A stretch of DNA of 24,061 nucleotides from NCBI GenBank assembly GCA_964518335.1, contig CAZFDT010000075.1:1-24061 (forward strand), read 5' to 3'. Shown piece by piece: positions 1-8,003 of this stretch (positions are counted from its first letter, which is position 1; the number at the start of each line of letters is the position of its first letter). Origin of the DNA: CAZFDT01 sp964518335. GTDB lineage: Bacteria; Planctomycetota; Phycisphaerae; Phycisphaerales; Phycisphaeraceae. Below the pieces are notes generated by a model that saw only the letters and a program-made list of their open reading frames with translations, did not search any database and was not told the origin of the DNA. A program made the position numbers and the translations under genes.

Positions 1-1981
1 GCCTACCCGGCCGCCGCTGACGGTGGCGCCGATCGAGGGCCTGCGTGCCGTGCCGGCCGCGAGCGCCCTGCCCAGCACGCTCGGCGGCGACGATGGCCAG
101 GTCCACAAGCTCAAGGTCGATCTCTACAGCTACGGCGCGGCGATACGCTCGATCAGCCTCAGCGACTACCACGAAGACCTGCAGCAGACGATCCCTTACG
201 TGGTGCAGACGCGGGTGCTGGGCCACCTGCGTGCGGATGGTCGGCAGGAAGAACGCTATCCCTTTGCCGCGCGCGGCGTGTGGATCAATGACCACTTCGT
301 CAACCTCCAGACCGTCGCCTGGCAGAAGACCGGCGAAGGGGCCTACCAGATCGACATCGTCGATGGCCACGACGCCCCGGTGCTCACGATCGAACGGCAC
401 TACCGACTGCAACCCGACTCGTACAGCATTCTCTGCGACCAGAAGCTCACGACGCGCACCGACCGACCGCTGCGGGTGGTGTGGGAGCAGTATGGTCAGG
501 GCGACGCGACGCCCGATGAGGCGGCGTACATGGGCGATCGCCGCGACCTGGTCACGGGCTATTTCGACCCCGTTTACGACCCCAAGCGCCGTCACATTTT
601 CGCTGCCGACAAGGGCTACGTGCATCGCACGAAGGTGATCGACGCCTATCCGGGCAACGTCGATCGGGCGACGGAGATCGCCTTCTGGCCCACGGACCGC
701 GTGCCCGCCGGCGCGGAACTGGTCTGGCTGGCGTCGGTCAACCGCTATTTCGCTGCCGTGGTCCATCGCCCGGTCGCCGCCGGCCAGCCCCTGCCCGACG
801 CGGCGCTACAGCACCTGTTCCCCGCGCCCGACCTGGAGATGATCGGCGTCAAGGATCACGCCGGCGACAGCCGCGGCCTCATCTTCCGACTCCGCAGCGT
901 GCCCATCGACCTGCCGCCCGGCCAATCACACCAGCTCGACCTGGCCCTGTTCGCCGGCCCACGCAAGACCCGCGTCTTCGCCGACGCCGCCCAACCCTAC
1001 AAATCGCTCGGATTCGACGGTCTGGTCCTCTACAACCTCGGCGGACCCTGCCACTGGTGCACGTTTCAACCCCTGGCCAAGGGACTGCTGGCGTTCATGA
1101 CCGCCATCCACTACGTCACCCGCGACTGGGGCATCGCCATCATCGTGCTGGTGCTGGTCGTGCGGGCGATCCTGCACCCGATCACCAAGAAGGCCCAGGT
1201 CAACATGATGCGCATGGGCAAGCAGATGCAGGCCCTGCAGCCTGAGATCGAGAAGCTCAAGAAGAAATACAAAGACGACAACCAGGCGATGCAGAAGGAG
1301 ATGATGGCGCTGTATCGCGAGAAGGGCGTGAACCCCGCGAATATGCTCGGCTGCCTGCCGATGTTCCTGCAGACGCCGATCTGGATCGCGCTGTACGCCA
1401 TGCTGTATTACGCGATCGAGCTTCGCCATGTGCCGGCGTTCTACGACGTGTTCAACAGCATCGCCGGTCTGTGGGGCGGGCAGTGGCACTTCCTCAGCGA
1501 CCTGTCCACTGCCGACCATTTCATCAAGATTTTCGACAAACCGCGGCAGATCAACCTGTGGTTCATCCACCCCAACTTCCAGGCGATCAACGTGCTGCCG
1601 ATCCTCATGGGCGTGACGTTCTTCTTCCAGCAGAAGCTCATGTCGCCGCCGCCCGCCAACGAGCAGGCCGCGCAGACCCAGAAGATGATGAAGTGGATGA
1701 CGCTGCTGTTCCCCTTCATGCTCTATTCGGCGCCGAGCGGGCTGACGCTGTACATCCTCGCCTCGACGGGCGCGGGCATCATCGACAGCCTGCTGGTGAA
1801 GCGTCACGTGAAGAAGATGGAGGAGCGAGGCGACTTCACCAACGGTAAAGGCGGCGGCCCCAAGCCCGGTGGGTTCATGGCCCGCATCGCCGACGCCGTC
1901 GCCGAGAAGCAGAAACTGATCGAAGAGCAGAAGCGTCGCCAGCAGTCGGGTCCGCAGCGTTTCAAGGACCGCAAGCGTTGA
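1..1981 (+). CDS. yidC: Membrane protein insertase YidC (5' end outside window)
   Basis: YidC inserts inner-membrane proteins, alone or with the Sec translocon. The frame is open to the left edge, so the N-terminal signal anchor is missing; a GTG at position 23 is only an internal candidate start. Numbering from that GTG (652 residues), residues 1-330 are the large periplasmic domain. Residues 353-386 hold a membrane segment with the groove arginine (about R381, context VVRAILHPI). Residues 387-435 form the charged cytoplasmic hairpin (KKAQVNMMRMGKQ...EIEKLKKKYK). Further membrane segments lie near 441-464 (GCLPMFLQTPIWIALYAML), 522-540 and 556-593 (GLTLYILASTGAGIIDSLL). The C-terminus is strongly basic (RFKDRKR), as expected for a ribosome-facing tail. 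The protein is longer than E. coli YidC because of its periplasmic part. mnmE follows about 30 bp downstream, a widely conserved pairing. Confidence 0.97.
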   Translation, partial: PTRPPLTVAPIEGLRAVPAASALPSTLGGDDGQVHKLKVDLYSYGAAIRSISLSDYHEDLQQTIPYVVQTRVLGHLRADGRQEERYPFAARGVWINDHFVNLQTVAWQKTGEGAYQIDIVDGHDAPVLTIERHYRLQPDSYSILCDQKLTTRTDRPLRVVWEQYGQGDATPDEAAYMGDRRDLVTGYFDPVYDPKRRHIFAADKGYVHRTKVIDAYPGNVDRATEIAFWPTDRVPAGAELVWLASVNRYFAAVVHRPVAAGQPLPDAALQHLFPAPDLEMIGVKDHAGDSRGLIFRLRSVPIDLPPGQSHQLDLALFAGPRKTRVFADAAQPYKSLGFDGLVLYNLGGPCHWCTFQPLAKGLLAFMTAIHYVTRDWGIAIIVLVLVVRAILHPITKKAQVNMMRMGKQMQALQPEIEKLKKKYKDDNQAMQKEMMALYREKGVNPANMLGCLPMFLQTPIWIALYAMLYYAIELRHVPAFYDVFNSIAGLWGGQWHFLSDLSTADHFIKIFDKPRQINLWFIHPNFQAINVLPILMGVTFFFQQKLMSPPPANEQAAQTQKMMKWMTLLFPFMLYSAPSGLTLYILASTGAGIIDSLLVKRHVKKMEERGDFTNGKGGGPKPGGFMARIADAVAEKQKLIEEQKRRQQSGPQRFKDRKR

Positions 1982-2011
1982 TCGGACGGGCCTTGGCGGC
2001 GGAGCGTGGTC

Positions 2012-3340
2012 ATGTCTGTCGCCACCGACACCATTGTGGCCGTCAGTTCGCCGCCGGGCGTGGCGGCGCGGGGGATCGTGCGGCTGAGCGGGCCGGACAC
2101 GATGACGATTCTTGGCGCCATGGTCGAGCCGGTTCCGTCCGAGGCGCAACGAATGGCGCGCGTGCAACTGCGATCGCCGGGCATCGCCGCCTGGTGCGTG
2201 GCCTTCCGCGGGCCGCACAGCTATACGGGTGAGGATGTGGCGGAGCTGCAGTTGCCCGGGAACCCGGCGTTGCTGGAACGGGTGCTTCACCAGGCAGTCG
2301 CGGCCGGTGCGAGACTGGCGGAAGCGGGCGAGTTCACCTGCCGGGCGTACCTGTCGGGCCGCATCGACCTGACGCAAGCCGAGGGCGTAGCCGCGACGAT
2401 CGCCGCCGCAAGCGATGCGGAGCTTGCCGCTGCGGCCATGCTGCGCGACGGTGAGCTGGGGAGTCTGGCCGCGGCGCTGGTGGAGCGGCTGGCCAGTCAG
2501 CTCGCGCTGGTGGAGGCGGGGATCGACTTCACCGACCAGGAGGATGTCGTGCCCGTGACGCCGGCGGCGCTGGACGCGGCGCTGGCTGCAGTGGGACTCG
2601 AGGTGGCCGACGTGCTGGCCCGCGCCCGGCCGTGGAAGGCCATCGAGTCGCTGCCGTGGGTCGTACTGGTGGGCGAGCCCAGCAGCGGCAAGAGCACGTT
2701 GTTCAACGCCCTGCTGGGTCGCCGTCGCGCCGTGGTCAGCGCCGTGCCGGGCACCACGCGCGACGTGCTCGCCGAGCCGCTGCAGTTAACCAACTCGCGC
2801 GGCGGCCGCATCGAGGTTATGCTCGTGGATATCGCGGGCCTCGACAGCCCTCGCGCCCAGCTCGACGAACAGGTCCAGACGGCCGCTCGCCACGCCATCG
2901 CCCGGGCGGAGGTGATACTCCAGATGAACCAGCCCGGCGCACGCCACGGCGTGACCGCGCTGTACGTGCGCACGAAGGCCGACCTGCTCCCGCCGACGGA
3001 CCCGCGCGACGACGTGAGCGTCAGCGCCGTCACCGGCGAGGGCCTCGACGAGTTGCGCCGCCTTATCGCCGACCGTCTGGGCGACCGCGGCGTGTCGCTG
3101 GCGGGCGACCTGCTGACGCTGCAGCCGCGCCACGAGGCGGCCCTGCGAGCCGCGGCCGGTCATCTGCAACAGACCCGCGACATGCTGGCAGACCACCTGC
3201 ACGACGCCGCTTTGCCCGCGCCCGAACGCCTCGCCGCCGCACTGCGCGCCGCACTCGACGAACTGGCCGCCCTGGGCGGCCGCATGACCCCCGACGACGT
3301 GATCGGCCGCATCTTCGCCACGTTCTGCATCGGCAAATAG
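2012..3340 (+). CDS. mnmE: tRNA uridine-5-carboxymethylaminomethyl modification GTPase MnmE (divergent)
   Basis: MnmE works with MnmG to modify U34 of tRNAs, using a folate and a potassium-activated GTPase domain. ATG 2012 is preferred over GTG 2006 because GGAG (2001-2004) sits 7 nt upstream; the product is 442 residues, close to the usual 450. The N-terminal folate domain is clear (DTIVAVSSPPGVAARGIVRL; FRGPHSYTGEDVAEL; GEFTCRAYLSGRIDLTQAEG). The G domain starts with GEPSSGKST (221-229), then GTTRDVL, DIAGLD, TKAD and SAVTGEG. The protein ends in the signature FCIGK with the catalytic cysteine. Several G-domain residues depart from the family: P-loop Asn is Ser, DTAG is DIAG, NKxD is TKAD, and the position I align with E. 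coli E282 is Asp. mnmG does not follow; an MNT/HEPN pair does. Confidence 0.95.
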   Translation: MSVATDTIVAVSSPPGVAARGIVRLSGPDTMTILGAMVEPVPSEAQRMARVQLRSPGIAAWCVAFRGPHSYTGEDVAELQLPGNPALLERVLHQAVAAGARLAEAGEFTCRAYLSGRIDLTQAEGVAATIAAASDAELAAAAMLRDGELGSLAAALVERLASQLALVEAGIDFTDQEDVVPVTPAALDAALAAVGLEVADVLARARPWKAIESLPWVVLVGEPSSGKSTLFNALLGRRRAVVSAVPGTTRDVLAEPLQLTNSRGGRIEVMLVDIAGLDSPRAQLDEQVQTAARHAIARAEVILQMNQPGARHGVTALYVRTKADLLPPTDPRDDVSVSAVTGEGLDELRRLIADRLGDRGVSLAGDLLTLQPRHEAALRAAAGHLQQTRDMLADHLHDAALPAPERLAAALRAALDELAALGGRMTPDDVIGRIFATFCIGK

Positions 3341-3374
3341 GAGGACCTGTATCGCAGTCACACAGGTGAGCCGA

Positions 3375-3380
3375 TATCAT
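3375..3380 (+). promoter_or_regulatory. Candidate -10 box (TATCAT) for a leaderless MNT transcript
   Basis: TATCAT ends 6 nt before ATG 3387, placing the expected transcription start on the start codon. No Shine-Dalgarno sequence precedes this ATG and no clear -35 is visible. The same arrangement recurs at seven other genes in the window. Confidence 0.45.
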
Positions 3381-3386
3381 GCAGAC

Positions 3387-3725
3387 ATGGTGAGCCGCGC
3401 CCAGATCCAGGCGATCGCCGACCAGATCGCCGCGAAGTTCCCCGCGGTCGAGAGGATCATCCTCTTCGGCAGCTACGCCTACGGCACGCCCACGCCCGAC
3501 AGCGATATTGACCTTCTGGTGCTGAAGACCCTCGAACACCGAGAGCATGAGGACGCGGTGCGCATCCGCACTTCCGTCGCACTTCCGACTCACTCAGCCT
3601 GCGATATCATCGTGCGCGATCCAGTCCACGCCATGCGCCGTTACCAGTGGTTCGACCCGCTGATCCGCGAAGCCTTCGACAAGGGCGAGGTACTGTATGA
3701 ACGAAGTCGTGCAGGAATGGCTTGA
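3387..3725 (+). CDS. MNT-type nucleotidyltransferase (MntA-like antitoxin candidate)
   Basis: A 112-residue minimal nucleotidyltransferase of the polymerase-beta fold. The motif LFGSYAYGTPTPDSDIDLLVL carries G28-S29 and the metal-binding pair D40/D42, matching the GSx10DxD pattern of MntA antitoxins; a third acidic residue probably lies in ACDIIV. It ends in the usual helix (REAFDKGEVLYERS). In type VII toxin-antitoxin systems such enzymes AMPylate and silence a HEPN toxin; that role is inferred here from the HEPN gene overlapping its 3' end by 29 bp. ATG 3387 is chosen because a TATCAT box ends 6 nt upstream; GTG 3366 (119 residues) is the alternative. It begins 46 bp after mnmE. Confidence 0.85.
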   Translation: MVSRAQIQAIADQIAAKFPAVERIILFGSYAYGTPTPDSDIDLLVLKTLEHREHEDAVRIRTSVALPTHSACDIIVRDPVHAMRRYQWFDPLIREAFDKGEVLYERSRAGMA

Positions 3726-4075
3726 TCGCGCCGAAGGCGACTATGCAACCGCGCGACGCGAGAATGCCGTCGTGGAGCAGCCCAATCATGTCGCCGTCTG
3801 CTTTCATGCCCAGCAGTGCATCGAGAAGCTGATGAAGGGGCTTCTGGCAAAAAGGCCAAGTTGTGGCGCCAAGGACCCATGACCTTATCGCCCTGAGCGG
3901 GCTTGTCGCCGAGTGCTACGAGTCCTGGCGCTGGAATGAAGCGGAGCTGGCAGAGCTTACCCAGGGCGCAGTGCAACTGCGATATCCTGGTTTCGAGCCC
4001 AGCGCTGAGTTGGCGCACCGTTTGATGGCACTGTGCGAATCCATGCGCGCCTCGCTGCTGCCTCTGCTGCAGTGA
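3697..4075 (+). pseudogene. HEPN domain protein, broken by a one-base frameshift
   Basis: The N-terminal part (ATG 3697; GAGG at 3687-3690 as ribosome site) reads NEVVQEWLDRAEGDYATAR...AVCFHAQQCIEKLMKGLLAK, a typical HEPN start, then runs into a stop at 3880-3882. The rest of the domain (VVAPRTHDLIALSGLVAECYE...SMRASLLPLLQ) continues in the +1 frame to 4075. Removing one A from the run AAAAA at 3849-3853 joins both parts into a 125-residue HEPN protein reading KGLLAKGQVVAPRTHDL, the expected family sequence. It could be a sequencing or assembly error, a true mutation that disarmed the partner of the MNT protein, or much less likely a slippage site. A GTG at 3863 could start the second fragment. 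I do not see the Rx4-6H ribonuclease motif of active HEPN toxins in the joined sequence. Confidence 0.8.
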
Positions 4076-4147
4076 ACACCGGGGAGTGGCCAGACCTGTC
4101 GCAGGCGCCGTCAAGGTCATCATTCCTGCTCCGTCGCCGCGCCACGC

Positions 4148-4153
4148 TACGAT
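4148..4153 (+). promoter_or_regulatory. Candidate -10 box (TACGAT), leaderless start
   Basis: TACGAT ends 6 nt before ATG 4160. This favours ATG 4160 over ATG 4154, which directly abuts the box and would lie upstream of the transcript. Confidence 0.45.
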
Positions 4154-4159
4154 ATGCGT

Positions 4160-4777
4160 ATGGCACAGCACTTCTCCAAACATCAGCAGGGCATCGTCCG
4201 GCGGTACTACGAGCATCAGGACACGATCCGATCCAACCGGCTGTCGGAGCTGGTGTCGGAGCTGGCGGTGAGCGAGTCGCCGTCGGCGGCGACGAAGCTG
4301 TGGGGCAAGGCGCAGGTGGAGCTGATGCGGGCCGGCGCCGACGCGACGCGCGTGGCGAACGTGGTGGGCCAGCGCGACCTGGAGGGACTGGCCAAACTGG
4401 TGCAGCAGTTGGACCAAGGCGGTGCCAAGGCCCCGGCCGAAGCGCCGCCAGCGCCCGCCCCCGCGGCGGCGCCCGGTGCGTCCCCGCCACCGCCGCGCAC
4501 GCTCGCCGAGGCGCGGCAGGCGCACATGGCCGCGGGCGGGTACGACTCGCTGGACGAGGGCAATCTCAAGCGGGCGCTGGGTGCGTTCCGCAAGCGGTTG
4601 AAGCTGATGCGGCGTGACGACGAATCGCAGATTCGCGGTCGCTACGTGACGCGTGGGGCGTCATCGTCGATCGCCGCGATCACGCCGCCGCGCGAGTTTC
4701 CGATGGCGGTTTGGGAGGAGCTGGTGCGCCAGGGCCGGCTCAAGCGTGCGGGTCAAGGCACGTTTCAGTTGCCGTAA
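4160..4777 (+). CDS. Conserved-looking hypothetical protein with Pro/Ala linker
   Basis: I do not recognise an assigned function. The 205-residue protein has a charged helical N-terminal half (begins MAQHFSKHQQGIVRRYYEH, then two helices with SELVSELAV and KLWGKAQVELMRAG). A Pro/Ala linker rich in AP and PP follows at roughly residues 92-114. A basic C-terminal part ends in FPMAVWEELVRQGRLKRAGQGTFQLP, which could be a small winged-helix-like end. There is no signal peptide or membrane segment, so it is probably cytoplasmic. The opening resembles a family I associate with planctomycetes; this is recollection, not a search result. The start is set by the TACGAT box. The reading frame is clean and its composition matches the neighbours. 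Confidence 0.75.
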   Translation: MAQHFSKHQQGIVRRYYEHQDTIRSNRLSELVSELAVSESPSAATKLWGKAQVELMRAGADATRVANVVGQRDLEGLAKLVQQLDQGGAKAPAEAPPAPAPAAAPGASPPPPRTLAEARQAHMAAGGYDSLDEGNLKRALGAFRKRLKLMRRDDESQIRGRYVTRGASSSIAAITPPREFPMAVWEELVRQGRLKRAGQGTFQLP

Positions 4778-4811
4778 ACCGATGGTTTTACCGCCATTTG
4801 GCGACCGCCAC

Positions 4812-4839
4812 TTGCTACTGTGGCGGCGCATCCTATAAT
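4812..4839 (+). promoter_or_regulatory. Housekeeping sigma-type promoter
   Basis: TTGCTA (4812-4817), a 16-bp spacer and a perfect TATAAT (4834-4839). Transcription would start near 4846, leaving a leader of about 200 nt before the DUF3553 start codon at 5049. Confidence 0.6.
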
Positions 4840-4845
4840 CGTTGT

Positions 4846-5046
4846 TGAAGGTTCCCTGTCGGCGACGCCGATACGTGCTGAGGGCCACCCAAAGTCACGC
4901 ATGGTCAGATGGGGGGGTGACGGGCCGAGGTCGCAGTGCGAAGCCGGGGGCAGTTTGCCAGCCGAACCTTGAGGACGCCGGCCGCGTGCGCGGTCGCGCG
5001 GGGTGTGGGTCGAACGATGGTTCATTCGCATCGGGAAAAGCCCGAT
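4846..5046 (+). other. Long structured 5' leader, possible regulatory or non-coding RNA
   Basis: Several complementary blocks can be read directly. AAGGTTC (4848-4854) pairs perfectly with GAACCTT (4964-4970) and could close a domain. GTCGGC-GAC-GCCGAT lies just inside it, a GTCAC/GTGAC pair lies further in, and GGCA-GTT-TGCC lies near its end. A separate hairpin, ATCGGG-AAAAG-CCCGAT (5030-5046), sits 2 nt before the start codon and would cover the only ribosome-site-like purines. I could not match it to a riboswitch, SRP RNA, RNase P RNA or tmRNA. The frame is open from TTG 4842, but the translation (rich in R, G, S) does not look like protein. Confidence 0.35.
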
Positions 5047-5048
5047 TC

Positions 5049-5690
5049 ATGCCGGCGGTTCTGACATTCCGCAAAGGCGATCGCGTCGTACACCCTCGTC
5101 GGCCCGAGTGGGGTGCGGGCGTCGTCAACCAGGTGGACCTGGTCACGCAGGACGGTCGGCAGACCCAGCGTCTGACCGTCACGTTCGAGCACCATGGCCG
5201 AGTTGTCATCAACACCGCAGTCGCGCCGCTGGAACCGGCGCCCGACCGCACGCAGGACCCTGATACATCCATGAACGCCACACGCACCCCAACGTCCGCC
5301 TCTGATGGCGGCTGGCTCGCGGCCCTCGAACGCAACGGCAAGCCCAAAGGCAGCGAACTGTGGGCCTTGCCCGCCTCCTTCAGCGACCCGTTCGTCAACG
5401 ACGCCGCCCGACTCCACAACGTGCTCGACAGCTTCCGCTTCGGCCTCGACGCCCGCGGACTTATCGACTGGGCCATCGCCCAGACCGGGCTGGCCGACCC
5501 GCTGTCCAAGTACACCCGTCACGACTTGGAGCAGGCCTACCAGCACTACGCCCGCGACCGGGAGCTGCACCTGCGCGAGATGGTCCGCCAGATGAAGCGC
5601 CAGGGCCAGCAACTCGTCATCGAGCAGGCCATGAGCCGATGCCGCATTCAGGAAGCCCGCGCCGCCCTGTCGCGTGCGATGCGCGCCTGA
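5049..5690 (+). CDS. DUF3553 domain protein with helical C-terminal domain
   Basis: The first 65 residues (FRKGDRVVHPRRPEWGAGVV...TVTFEHHGRVVINTAVAPLEP) match the DUF3553 pattern, a small beta-barrel-like module known as a stand-alone protein and on some UvrD-type helicases. After a Thr/Ser/Pro linker (residues 75-90), the C-terminal 120 residues are helical (GWLAALERNGKPKGSELWALP; LDSFRFGLDARGLIDWAIA; a charged helix with HLREMVRQMKRQGQ). That part I do not recognise. The 213-residue protein has no membrane segment or signal. ATG 5049 is chosen because the domain begins right after it; the longer open frame back to TTG 4842 does not look like protein. Function unknown; nucleic-acid or polymerase contact is only a guess from the domain's other contexts. 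Confidence 0.8.
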   Translation: MPAVLTFRKGDRVVHPRRPEWGAGVVNQVDLVTQDGRQTQRLTVTFEHHGRVVINTAVAPLEPAPDRTQDPDTSMNATRTPTSASDGGWLAALERNGKPKGSELWALPASFSDPFVNDAARLHNVLDSFRFGLDARGLIDWAIAQTGLADPLSKYTRHDLEQAYQHYARDRELHLREMVRQMKRQGQQLVIEQAMSRCRIQEARAALSRAMRA

Positions 5691-5753
5691 CGCCCTTTCT
5701 CCAGCCGCTTGCGGCTTCGCACGCCCGCTCGATCACGCACCACGCACGCCAAT

Positions 5754-5759
5754 TACAAT
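5754..5759 (+). promoter_or_regulatory. Candidate -10 box (TACAAT), leaderless ligA
   Basis: TACAAT ends 6 nt before ATG 5766, and no Shine-Dalgarno sequence lies between them. Confidence 0.5.
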
Positions 5760-5765
5760 GCGCCC

Positions 5766-7793
5766 ATGTCTCCCGCCCAGCGCATCGCCCGTCTGCGTGA
5801 CGATCTGAACCGCCACAACCGGCTCTACTACGTCGAGGCCCGGTCGGAGATTTCCGACCACGATTACGACGCGCTCTTGCGCGAGCTGCAGGACCTGGAA
5901 GCGGCGCACCCCGATTTGGCGACGAGTGATTCACCCACGCAGCGCGTCGGCGGCGAACCGATCGCCGGCTTCCGCACCGTCGAGCACGCGGCGCGGATGT
6001 ATTCGATCGACAACACCTACAGCCGTGGCGAGCTGGACGCCTGGGCCGGCCGCGTCCGCAAAACACTGGGCGACGACGCGCAGGTCGCCTACATCGTCGA
6101 ACCCAAGATCGATGGCGTGGCCGTGAGCCTTCGCTACGAGAAGGGTCAGCTCGTCCAGGCCCTCACCCGAGGCGACGGCCAGCGCGGCGACGACATCACC
6201 CACAACGTCAGAACCATCAAGGCCATCCCCCTTCGGTTGGCCAGCGATACCCCACGCCCGATACCCCATACCCTCGAAGTCCGCGGCGAGATCTTCATGG
6301 CCAACGCCGACTTCGCCCGCCTCAATCAGCAGCGCGAGCGCGACGGCCTGGAGAAATTCGCCAACCCCCGCAACATGACTGCCGGCACGCTCAAGCAGCT
6401 CGACCCGCGCGAGGTCGCCAAGCGCCGCCTCATGTTCATGGCCCACGGCCGCGGCGTCATCGACCCCGCCAACCTTGTCGATTCGCAGCACGCCATGCTC
6501 GACACCTTCCGGGCCCTGGATATTCCCACCAACCCCCTCACCCGCCTGTGCGCCGCCATCGACGAGGTATGGCAGGCCATCGAGGATTTCCAGCAGAAGC
6601 GGGCCACGCTCGATTACGCCACCGACGGCATGGTCGTCAAGGTCGATCGCTTCGCCCAGCAGGAGGAGCTGGGCTTCACGAGCAAGAGCCCGCGCTGGGC
6701 CATCGCGTACAAGTACGCCGCCGAGCAGGCGCAGACGAAGCTGCAGCACGTCGAGTGGTTCGTGGGCAAGACCGGGCGGGTGACGCCACGGGCGACGATG
6801 GAGCCGGTGTTCCTTGCGGGGACGACGGTGACGCACGCCTCGCTGCACAACGCCGACCAGATTGCGCGGCTCGATCTGCACGAGGGCGACACGGTCGTGA
6901 TCGAGAAAGCCGGCGAAATCATCCCGCAGGTGGTGATGGTGATCGCCGAGATGCGGCCCCAAGGCGCCAAGCTCATCAAGCCGCCGGCGAACTGCCCGAG
7001 CTGCAGTGAGCCTCTGGTGCGCGAGGAGGACGAGGTCGATCTCCGCTGCATCAACCCGGAGTGCCCAGCTCAATTGCGCGAAAAGCTGATCTGGTTCGCC
7101 GGGCGCGACCAGATGGATATCGAGGGCCTGGGCGAGAAGGCCGTGATCCAGTTGTGCGATGCCGGCTTGCTCAAGTCGTTCGGCGACGTGTTCGCGCTCA
7201 AGGGTCAGCGCGACCGGCTGCTCGAACTCGATCGCATGGGCGAGAAGAAGGTGGACAACCTTCTGTCCGGCATCGAGGACGCCAGGAAACGTGGCTTGGC
7301 GCGCGTGCTGGGCAGTTTGGGCATCCGCCACGTCGGCACCCGCGCCGCCCAGCTCATCGCCGGGCACTTCGCCGACATCGACGCCCTGCTCGCCGCCTCC
7401 GCCGACGACCTCGCCGCCGTCCACGAGATCGGGCCCGTCACCGCCGAATCGCTGCACACCTTTCTCCACAGCGCCGCCGGTCGACACGTCATCACCGAGC
7501 TGCGCGACGCCGGCGTCGATCTCACCGCACCCAAGGCCCACACCCCCGCCGCCGACTCACCCTTCACCGGCAAGACCATCGTCATCACCGGCACGCTCGA
7601 AGCCTTCGACCGCAAAGCCCTCACCGACAAGCTCGAAGCCCTCGGCGCGAAAGTCACCGGCAGTGTGTCGAAAAAGACCGACCTGGTCATCGCGGGAGAA
7701 TCGGCCGGCAGCAAACTCGACAAGGCCCACGCCCTGGGCGTCGAAGTCTGGAACGAGGCCCAACTCCTCCAAGCCCTGCCCCAGTCAGGCTGA
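5766..7793 (+). CDS. ligA: NAD+-dependent DNA ligase LigA
   Basis: LigA seals nicks in replication and repair using NAD+. The 675-residue product has the full family layout. The N-terminal Ia region (RIARLRDDLNRHNRLYYVEA) is followed by the adenylation domain with the active-site lysine K114 in EPKIDGVAVSLRY and the downstream motif TRGDGQRGDDIT. Next are the OB fold (VGKTGRVTPRATMEPV...THASLHNADQI) and a zinc finger with C410, C413, C428 and C433. Helix-hairpin-helix repeats (RVLGSLGIRHVGTRAAQLIAG; AVHEIGPVTAESL) lead into a C-terminal BRCT domain from about residue 598 (FTGKTIVITGTLEAFDRKAL). All expected catalytic features are present. ATG 5766 gives the usual LigA start (MSPAQRIARL) and lies 6 nt after a TACAAT box. 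No terminator follows; the REP/RAYT element does. Confidence 0.98.
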   Translation: MSPAQRIARLRDDLNRHNRLYYVEARSEISDHDYDALLRELQDLEAAHPDLATSDSPTQRVGGEPIAGFRTVEHAARMYSIDNTYSRGELDAWAGRVRKTLGDDAQVAYIVEPKIDGVAVSLRYEKGQLVQALTRGDGQRGDDITHNVRTIKAIPLRLASDTPRPIPHTLEVRGEIFMANADFARLNQQRERDGLEKFANPRNMTAGTLKQLDPREVAKRRLMFMAHGRGVIDPANLVDSQHAMLDTFRALDIPTNPLTRLCAAIDEVWQAIEDFQQKRATLDYATDGMVVKVDRFAQQEELGFTSKSPRWAIAYKYAAEQAQTKLQHVEWFVGKTGRVTPRATMEPVFLAGTTVTHASLHNADQIARLDLHEGDTVVIEKAGEIIPQVVMVIAEMRPQGAKLIKPPANCPSCSEPLVREEDEVDLRCINPECPAQLREKLIWFAGRDQMDIEGLGEKAVIQLCDAGLLKSFGDVFALKGQRDRLLELDRMGEKKVDNLLSGIEDARKRGLARVLGSLGIRHVGTRAAQLIAGHFADIDALLAASADDLAAVHEIGPVTAESLHTFLHSAAGRHVITELRDAGVDLTAPKAHTPAADSPFTGKTIVITGTLEAFDRKALTDKLEALGAKVTGSVSKKTDLVIAGESAGSKLDKAHALGVEVWNEAQLLQALPQSG

Positions 7794-7883
7794 ATCCCCG
7801 CCCCCGGAACCACCCTCGCCGATCATTCCATCGTGTATTCTGTCGCCACCTATACCGACCACCTTCGGGCAAACGCCCATGAA

Positions 7884-7945
7884 GAGCCGCGCACGAAGTA
7901 AGCGGGAATACGCACCCATGCAGAGCCGCGCACGAAGTAAGCGGG
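7884..7945 (+). repeat. REP element, two direct copies
   Basis: Two identical 23-bp copies (core GCGCACGAAGTAAGCGGG) at 7884-7906 and 7923-7945, in the same orientation, separated by 16 bp. Further copies lie at 8004-8025 (inverted), 8567-8589 (direct) and 8600-8620 (inverted). They frame the RAYT gene. Confidence 0.9.
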
Positions 7946-8003
7946 CAATCGCGGGAGTTACACACTCACGCCCGCCGCGTGCTTCGTGTGCGACGAGAAG
8001 GAA

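Noticed and set aside
926..2377. Long minus-strand frame opposite yidC and mnmE
   Set aside because: Shadow frame of GC-rich coding DNA. The + strand frames carry clear YidC and MnmE motifs and the minus translation shows none.
3849..3857. Programmed ribosomal frameshift in the HEPN gene
   Set aside because: The A-run is only five bases, the shift needed is +1, and I see no stimulator or rare stop context. A simple indel or sequencing error is more likely.
4842..5048. N-terminal extension of the DUF3553 protein from TTG 4842
   Set aside because: The frame is open, but the translation is rich in R, G and S without protein-like pattern, the domain begins right after ATG 5049, and the DNA has RNA-like pairing.
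4846..5048. c-di-GMP, cobalamin, TPP or SAM riboswitch, SRP RNA or RNase P RNA
   Set aside because: A short GTCACGCA resembles part of a c-di-GMP riboswitch, but the rest of the consensus is absent. The core motifs of the other classes are also missing.
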